This document shows positions 22,490 through 34,045 of a stretch of 34,045 nucleotides of DNA, piece by piece. Origin of the DNA: Candidatus Saccharimonadota bacterium. GTDB lineage: Bacteria > Patescibacteriota > Saccharimonadia > Saccharimonadales > Saccharimonadaceae. The position numbers and the translations under genes are program-made. The notes below the pieces were generated by a model. It saw only the letters and a program-made list of their open reading frames with translations, searched no databases and had not been told where the DNA came from. The stretch is from NCBI GenBank assembly GCA_016282495.1, contig JAEEKR010000021.1, positions 1-34,045 on the forward strand, in the 5' to 3' direction. Numbering within the stretch: position 1 is the stretch's first letter; every line of letters starts with the position of its first letter.

Positions 22490-24115
22490 ATGGTCGAAAA
22501 AGATCCAAAGAAAAAACCGCTAGTTATGGATGCGGTCAAACCGCAAAGCTTCCCAGACCCTTCTGAAGAAACACTAGAAGAGAAGGAGTTAGACGAAATA
22601 GAAGCTGCTGTAGCAAAAGAAGCTGCGCAGGAAAAAGACGTAGTTCCAGCAGATGAACCAAAAGAAGAAACAACCGAGGAAACTGAAAATATAGAACAAC
22701 CCGCAGCAGAAGAACCAGCTACAGAACCAGAAGAAATTACGAAAACAGAGTCCGAAAAACCCTCAGATACGCAGGAACCAGAATCAGAAGCAACTGCGCC
22801 AACTATTAATGGACTCGAAGACGAACAACCAAAAACTGAAAAACCTACAAAAAATGTCAACTCTCCTAGCTTTGCCGAGCAAATAGAACTGACTCACGAT
22901 CAAAGCAAGAAGCCTACCGACCCTCCAACGGCATCCCCAAAGAAAGAACACATAGCCTTCAAGATTATTAGGATTATTATTTGGCTGCTTGTCGCAATTA
23001 TGCTCCCAGTTGGCATTTATATTATAAGAAATAGTGAAAAAATCACAGCGTATGCGAACGGCACCCATGATGCCCAACTTAGCTTTGGCCAAATTGTTTT
23101 CTGGTCTGCGCTTGTCGTTGGTGTCTTAAATTTTATCTGGGGCGTAACACGTTGGGTTTTACGAGTCGTGCGGAATCATTATGGCGTCGGTCGCATTATT
23201 GGTAAACTCATCGGTGGTGGCGCATGGCGCCTTCTAACCTTTGTCCTAATCATTACGGCTTCATTTATATTTGTAGCTCCAATGATTAACAACAAAATAC
23301 GCGCAGATGCTTTCGACCAAAGTAAAAGTTCAAAGAATGAGGTAATCTACTGCGGTGGTATATGCACCGAAAAGCTTTCAATAGAGCCGGCATCGTCAAA
23401 ACAATTCTATTTATCAACATTAGACTCCACCAACACCGAAGTCACTGTGCATGCGCCAATCAGCACATCCGTAACAATCTACAAAGCGGGTGGAGGCTCT
23501 GATCAACAACTAACGAAAGGTAATGGAAAAGTCACATATACTTCAGGCTCGGAAGTAGAAAACATTATAATTGCATTAGAAGACGACTCGCTGGATTCTG
23601 TAGAGTTTGTTGTGTCCATTATGCCAGAAGAGATAAGAGAGATTTCAAAAGAACAAAAAATCGATTTTAACAGCAAAAACCCATTTAAAAAGATTAAAAA
23701 CAGCTGCACAGAAGTGGACGTAAAGAGCTTGTTAGACGTTCCAGGAGAAATAAGCGGTTTTATTAAGGGGATAGATCCAGGAATCAATTTCAGCGACGTT
23801 TCGGCAAAACTTGACAAAATTAATACGGATGTCGAAAAGAATAGAAAAGATTTCGAAGGTTATACTATTTCAATTTGTACTAGCGAGTTTAAAGATGGTA
23901 CAGATTTTGCTACGGCCAAAGCCAAACTTGAAAATACCATCAAATCTAAACTAGGAGTAATCAATTTAAGTTTCTACAATCGTGATGATAACAATCTAAA
24001 ACTAAGCGTATTTGGATCAATTAATGTTATGGATAAAACTAGCAGAATTTATTCGCTCTTCGAAACAGGAAAAGATGCACCAGCGTTATTTAGTATTAAT
24101 GTAGAACCAAAATAA
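22490..24115 (+). CDS. Multi-pass membrane protein with acidic N-terminal region, function unknown
   Basis: A 541-residue protein. Residues 1-~155 are disordered and rich in Glu, Pro and Thr. Three hydrophobic segments follow (~158-180, ~200-227, ~243-266), and the last ~275 residues form a soluble domain, probably outside the cell, containing CGGICTEKLS and other paired cysteines and beta-rich stretches. No known family was recognised. ATG 22490 follows GAGAGGTG; the same frame opens at TTG 22457 without a ribosome site. A promoter TGCTATAAT (22410-22418) gives a ~65-nt leader. Confidence 0.82.
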   Translation: MVEKDPKKKPLVMDAVKPQSFPDPSEETLEEKELDEIEAAVAKEAAQEKDVVPADEPKEETTEETENIEQPAAEEPATEPEEITKTESEKPSDTQEPESEATAPTINGLEDEQPKTEKPTKNVNSPSFAEQIELTHDQSKKPTDPPTASPKKEHIAFKIIRIIIWLLVAIMLPVGIYIIRNSEKITAYANGTHDAQLSFGQIVFWSALVVGVLNFIWGVTRWVLRVVRNHYGVGRIIGKLIGGGAWRLLTFVLIITASFIFVAPMINNKIRADAFDQSKSSKNEVIYCGGICTEKLSIEPASSKQFYLSTLDSTNTEVTVHAPISTSVTIYKAGGGSDQQLTKGNGKVTYTSGSEVENIIIALEDDSLDSVEFVVSIMPEEIREISKEQKIDFNSKNPFKKIKNSCTEVDVKSLLDVPGEISGFIKGIDPGINFSDVSAKLDKINTDVEKNRKDFEGYTISICTSEFKDGTDFATAKAKLENTIKSKLGVINLSFYNRDDNNLKLSVFGSINVMDKTSRIYSLFETGKDAPALFSINVEPK

Positions 24116-24123
24116 AATTCTTA

Positions 24124-24132
24124 TGGTAAAAT
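24124..24132 (+). promoter_or_regulatory. Extended -10 promoter of the 24158 gene
   Basis: TGGTAAAAT, followed by a short leader with GAAAGGT. Confidence 0.75.
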
Positions 24133-24157
24133 TAAATAAAATATAGAAAGGTATCAT

Positions 24158-25147
24158 ATGGACGAAAGTCAAAATAATCAAACTCAATCAAGTGCACCAG
24201 CGCCAGAACCAGCCCCAGCGCCAGCAGCACCAGCTCCGGCTGTCGATCAGCCTGCGCCAGCACCTGCTGATTCAACCACGACGACCGAGTCAAAGCCAAT
24301 GGACCCAAAAACAAAAAAAGCTATTATTATTTTTTGCATAATCGGAGCAATTGTAATTACTCTAACAGTTCTTGCGGTTATCTTTTTGCCTATTATTTTC
24401 AAGGTTGACTACGGTGAGTCCTACAAGACGGCAAAACAAGTTGATGAAAAAATTGACGCGCTCATATACAACAGTGATTGTGACAAGGTTTTGAATTATT
24501 ATGACGATGCCTATTATACCAACAAGGAATTTAACGGCTATTCTGAAGGCTGTCTAGCCTCAACGGAAGGGCTAAGCGATTTAGTAGATAAACTTGGCGA
24601 AACATCTGGCGTCAAACGCAATAATGAAATTCAAGAATTATATAAAGGATTCAAAGAATCATTTAATAAAATGGCGATAAATTCCGATTCATTAAAAGGC
24701 AAACTAGAAGTCTATAAAGCTTGGCATGCTTTCGAAGTAGCAAGAGACGACCTTGAATGGCTTAGCACAGATTCCGCATTCACCACAGCCGGAAATGCGC
24801 TTATTCAGTCCGACAATGAAAAACTCAAAACTTATGGCACTAAATGGCTAGAGCTTGCATTAGCCACCGCCAAAGCGTACAAGATCTATTATGATTCGGA
24901 TTATGGCAAAAGCTACTATGAGAAGAAAAATGCTTACAATGAAGCCAAAAAAGCCTTCGATGATTACGTGAAGAGCGAAGAACCAGATATCACAGAGCTT
25001 GCCCCAATTAACCTCGAAAACATCAGCGCTGCCGCTACGAGATTCCAAACTTTATTTACGAAAATAGCTGAGACTTATGCACAGAACTACAATACGGGAA
25101 GTGGTGACTGTACGGACTTCCTCGGCGAAGTATATTGCGCAAGCTAA
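24158..25147 (+). CDS. Single-pass membrane protein with Ala/Pro-rich N-terminus, function unknown
   Basis: A 329-residue protein. Residues 10-45 repeat Ala-Pro pairs (APAPEPAPAPAAPAPA), a membrane helix spans ~54-80, and the remaining ~250 residues are mostly helical and rich in Tyr, Lys and Asp (for example YGKSYYEKKNAYNEAKKAF), with four cysteines (SDCDK, EGCLA, GDCTD, EVYCAS) that could form disulfides outside. No family was recognised. It has its own promoter TGGTAAAAT (24124-24132), the ribosome site GAAAGGT and a terminator. The composition resembles the preceding gene's general plan (charged or disordered inside, anchor, external domain), so both may be cell-surface components. Confidence 0.82.
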   Translation: MDESQNNQTQSSAPAPEPAPAPAAPAPAVDQPAPAPADSTTTTESKPMDPKTKKAIIIFCIIGAIVITLTVLAVIFLPIIFKVDYGESYKTAKQVDEKIDALIYNSDCDKVLNYYDDAYYTNKEFNGYSEGCLASTEGLSDLVDKLGETSGVKRNNEIQELYKGFKESFNKMAINSDSLKGKLEVYKAWHAFEVARDDLEWLSTDSAFTTAGNALIQSDNEKLKTYGTKWLELALATAKAYKIYYDSDYGKSYYEKKNAYNEAKKAFDDYVKSEEPDITELAPINLENISAAATRFQTLFTKIAETYAQNYNTGSGDCTDFLGEVYCAS

Positions 25148-25160
25148 TTTTCAAATCTTT

Positions 25161-25187
25161 AAATAGCCCCGCATAGGGGCTATTTTT
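25161..25187 (+). terminator. Rho-independent terminator upstream of queA
   Basis: A stem AAATAGCCCC / GGGGCTATTT with a GCATA loop and a T-run, 14 bp after the preceding stop codon. Confidence 0.93.
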
Positions 25188-25214
25188 AAGCTTCTGGTAA
25201 AAATATCAAAAATA

Positions 25215-25223
25215 TGGTATAAC
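25215..25223 (+). promoter_or_regulatory. Extended -10 promoter of queA-tgt
   Basis: TGGTATAAC, ending 7 bp before the GTG start; no ribosome site between. Confidence 0.75.
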
Positions 25224-25230
25224 ATACAGA

Positions 25231-32499
<7,269 letters not shown>

Positions 32500-32513
<14 letters not shown>

Positions 32514-32532
32514 TTTTATCTCCACTTTGCAT
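32500..32532 (-). CDS. Possible 10-codon leaderless upstream ORF of the giant gene
   Basis: ATG at 32532 lies 7 bp after TATAAT (32540-32545, minus strand) and encodes MQSGDKSGSL, ending at TAG inside the start region of the giant gene in another frame. The ribosome site GGAG and the GTG start of the giant gene are within it. Position and spacing match the trpS and hppA leader ORFs, but no regulatory codon is evident and chance is quite possible. Confidence 0.25.
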
Positions 32533-32539
32533 AAGTATT

Positions 32540-32545
32540 ATTATA
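32540..32545 (-). promoter_or_regulatory. -10 element of the giant surface protein gene
   Basis: TATAAT on the minus strand, without the TG extension; the leader before the chosen GTG start is ~20 nt. Confidence 0.6.
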
Positions 32546-32584
32546 TGCTTGTGGTTTAGAAAAATCAAGGCGATATTGTAAATT

Positions 32585-33268
32585 TTACTCTGTTTTTTTG
32601 TCGTCTTTCATGATTTCGACAATATCTTTTCCGTCTTTTATTGTACTCTTTATATTAGCCATCGTAAGTGCTGACAGTACTTCGACAGTACCAGCGGCCA
32701 TTGTTAATACGCCCATCACAATATATCCACCAATATCAATTGAATTTGAAGCGAAAATGAAATAAGGACCAACAATCAATTCGATAAACATCAAGAGCAA
32801 AGTTAGCTTCCAACGAAGGTCTTTGTTTTCGCGATTCTTCCACACATAAATAGCTCCAAAAATACCGTTTAGAATCGTGAAACCGCCAGCCATCAAGTCT
32901 AGGGCTTTATTTGTGAATTTTTCGTCTATCAATAAGAAAATTCCTAAAAATGCAATTGCAGTATAAATCAGAGTTTCTCCCATTTGCAAAAATAAAACTT
33001 TTCTTCGGGCTTTGTCTTTTTCAATCCCATCTAAAACTAATTTGTCGTAATTCGATTTAATGTAACCGAGCTTATAAAAACCCCAAAAAGCAAATATAAT
33101 TCCACCTAGAGTTATGATAAGAGGAAGGGTTTTAGTGTCGTTACCGCGTCCATTAATTGCGCCAATGAACATCATGATGCCAGAAAAAAGCATCAAGAAA
33201 GACATTGCTAGTTTATTTTTTAAAAATACTTTATAGGCAGAAAGCCCTCTTTTGACCAATTTATTCAT
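32585..33268 (-). CDS. Multi-pass membrane protein (DUF308/HdeD-like)
   Basis: A 227-residue protein with about six hydrophobic helices in pairs between ~22 and ~200 (for example LAMSFLMLFSGIMMFIGAI, TLIYTAIAFLGIFLLI) and a charged C-terminus (KDDKKTE). The evenly spaced short helices with Gly-rich turns (AGGFTILNGIFGAIYVW) recall the DUF308/HdeD group; this is tentative and the group has no firm function. TGCTAAAAT (minus strand, core at 33275-33280) ends 6 bp before ATG, so it is probably leaderless. It lies between tRNA-Thr and the giant gene. Confidence 0.78.
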   Translation of the reverse strand: MNKLVKRGLSAYKVFLKNKLAMSFLMLFSGIMMFIGAINGRGNDTKTLPLIITLGGIIFAFWGFYKLGYIKSNYDKLVLDGIEKDKARRKVLFLQMGETLIYTAIAFLGIFLLIDEKFTNKALDLMAGGFTILNGIFGAIYVWKNRENKDLRWKLTLLLMFIELIVGPYFIFASNSIDIGGYIVMGVLTMAAGTVEVLSALTMANIKSTIKDGKDIVEIMKDDKKTE

Positions 33269-33274
33269 AATTAT

Positions 33275-33283
33275 ATTTTAGCA
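33275..33283 (-). promoter_or_regulatory. Extended -10 promoter of the DUF308-like gene
   Basis: TGCTAAAAT on the minus strand, 6 bp before the ATG and directly after the T-run that follows tRNA-Thr. Confidence 0.75.
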
Positions 33284-33290
33284 TAAAAAA

Positions 33291-33366
33291 TGGAGCCGCG
33301 AACGAGATTTGAACTCGTGACCTCATCCTTACCATGGATGCGCTCTACCAACTGAGCTATCGCGGC
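33291..33366 (-). tRNA. tRNA-Thr (anticodon GGU)
   Basis: A 76-nt cloverleaf: acceptor GCCGCGA / TCGCGGC, anticodon stem CATCC / GGATG around ATGGTAA (anticodon GGT), T loop TTCAAAT, encoded CCA. A run of six T follows the CCA directly and may help end transcription. A TATATA element (33374-33379) lies 7 bp before the 5' end. Confidence 0.97.
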
Positions 33367-33410
33367 AACTAGATATATACTAACACGTTTTTTGCTAACC
33401 AGCAAGTTCT

Positions 33411-33785
33411 CTATTTATTCGATTCTGTAAATTCATCAAATGCTGGATTTATAAAACTCTCATTAAACTTCTGACGTTGCTGTTCCATTCCATTTTTTGC
33501 ATTTATATACATGAATATACCGAAAACTGTCATTCCTATCATAATGATAAGTACGATTACAAAGAAAACCTTTGAAAAAGAGCGGGCTTTCATATAATCG
33601 TCCATAAGTTTAAGCTGAATATCTTTAGCTTTTAGCTGTACTTCCGGATCAATAAATCTAGTTTGATCATATTCTACTGCATACGTTCGGCGACAATGTG
33701 GACAAACGATATCTTGTTCTCCAACTTTAAATTCTAAATTAGCATTACAGTTTGGACATTTCTTTTCAAAAATTTTCATTGCCAT
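33411..33785 (-). CDS. Zinc-ribbon protein with C-terminal membrane helix
   Basis: About 124 residues. The N-terminus has two CxxC knuckles (KCPNCNANLEF and DIVCPHCRRTY), a zinc ribbon of the type found in many small membrane-linked proteins; one membrane helix spans ~76-98 and a short polar tail follows. The ribbon side probably faces the cytoplasm. The start is uncertain: ATG 33785 lies 7 bp after a TATATT (33793-33798) and would be leaderless, whereas ATG 33779, two codons later, has AAAGGG at ribosome-site distance. Function unknown. It is flanked by tRNA genes on both sides. Confidence 0.82.
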   Translation of the reverse strand: MAMKIFEKKCPNCNANLEFKVGEQDIVCPHCRRTYAVEYDQTRFIDPEVQLKAKDIQLKLMDDYMKARSFSKVFFVIVLIIMIGMTVFGIFMYINAKNGMEQQRQKFNESFINPAFDEFTESNK

Positions 33786-33806
33786 CCCTTTTAATATAAT
33801 CTATTG

Positions 33807-33891
33807 TGGTGCCCGAGATGGGACTTGAACCCATATGGATTTCTCCATTCGATTTTAAGTCGAACGCGTATACCAATTCCGCCACTCGGGC
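33807..33891 (-). tRNA. tRNA-Leu (anticodon UAA)
   Basis: An 85-nt class II cloverleaf: acceptor GCCCGAG / CTCGGGC, anticodon stem TTCGA / TCGAA around CTTAAAA (anticodon TAA), long variable arm (TGGAGAAATCCA), T arm GGTTCAAGTCC, encoded CCA. It lies 52 bp downstream of tRNA-Cys and is probably co-transcribed with it. Confidence 0.97.
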
Positions 33892-33943
33892 TTCGCTTCG
33901 CTCAGCCCGACGCGTCCTAAGGGGCGAACGGGCAAGCCTTTGC
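33892..33943 (-). other. G/C-rich spacer between tRNA-Cys and tRNA-Leu
   Basis: A 52-bp spacer visibly richer in G and C than its surroundings. It holds a CGGGCT (minus strand) that is complementary to AGCCCG at the junction with the 5' acceptor strand of tRNA-Leu, and a second GCCCG that could pair with it instead. It may steer folding or processing of the pre-tRNA. Confidence 0.5.
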
Positions 33944-34017
33944 TGGAGGCACCGACCGGAATTGAACCGGTGTACGCGGTTTTGCAGACCGCTGCGTAAC
34001 CACTCCGCCACAGTGCC
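33944..34017 (-). tRNA. tRNA-Cys (anticodon GCA)
   Basis: A 74-nt cloverleaf: acceptor GGCACTG / CGGTGCC, anticodon stem GCGGT / ACCGC around CTGCAAA (anticodon GCA), T arm GGTTCAATTCC, U73 discriminator as usual for cysteine, encoded CCA. It is first in the minus-strand Cys-Leu transcript; the promoter core TAAAAT (34026-34031) puts the transcription start within about 2 nt of the mature 5' end. Confidence 0.97.
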
Positions 34018-34025
34018 ACGAAATT

Positions 34026-34034
34026 ATTTTACCA
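34026..34034 (-). promoter_or_regulatory. Extended -10 promoter of the tRNA-Cys-Leu transcript
   Basis: TGGTAAAAT on the minus strand, 8 bp before the mature 5' end of tRNA-Cys. Confidence 0.75.
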
Positions 34035-34045
34035 TATTCCAGACA

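Noticed and set aside
33380-33410. Terminator hairpin after the zinc-ribbon gene
   Set aside because: TTGCT/AGCAA is present, but on the minus strand it is followed by A rather than T residues.
33766-34011. Open frame of 81 codons on the minus strand
   Set aside because: It runs through tRNA-Cys and tRNA-Leu; its translation is the familiar artefact of reading tRNA genes as protein.

Overview
The window looks like chromosomal DNA of a Patescibacterium (Candidate Phyla Radiation), most likely Candidatus Saccharibacteria (TM7). This rests on inference: very compact gene packing, convergent genes whose 3' ends overlap, many promoters that place transcription starts at or next to the start codon, minimal versions of housekeeping proteins, and large cell-surface proteins of no known family. 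TGA is used as a normal stop, which argues against the recoded groups Gracilibacteria and Absconditabacteria. No phage, insertion sequence or CRISPR array was seen.

Left part (1-12.6 kb): a 5'-truncated FtsA/PilM-type ATPase converges on a minus-strand two-component operon (soluble PAS histidine kinase, single-domain response regulator, rRNA pseudouridine synthase). A divergent 50-bp promoter region then starts a long plus-strand cell-envelope and RNA-modification run: a membrane protein of unknown function, a RuvX-MltG fusion, a LysM-CHAP peptidoglycan hydrolase, trmD, recG, a possible zinc-dependent phospholipase-like protein and rsmD.

Middle (12.6-25.2 kb): a serine-rich surface protein with a PATG sorting-like tail; a divergent membrane pyrophosphatase; an iscS-iscU pair; a small monocistronic gene with a consensus promoter; a zinc-ribbon/membrane/AlkD-like cluster; a tRNA-Ala-Leu pair divergent from trpS; an RluA-family synthase with a short DNA polymerase III delta'-like protein; a TPR protein; and two membrane-anchored proteins of unknown function.

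Right part (25.2-34 kb): queA-tgt (queuosine), then on the minus strand a ~1,700-residue membrane-anchored surface protein with 14 tandem InlB-like repeats and a LamG-like end, a multi-pass membrane protein, a zinc-ribbon membrane protein, and tRNAs for Thr, Leu and Cys.

The main unusual signals are a uniform extended -10 element (TG[C/G]TAWAAT) set 6-9 bp before start codons, which implies leaderless mRNAs; tiny ORFs that themselves sit at leaderless positions in front of trpS, hppA and perhaps the giant gene (the trpS one carries a Trp codon just before its stop); the RuvX-MltG fusion; and the near-mirror order of the InlB repeat types.
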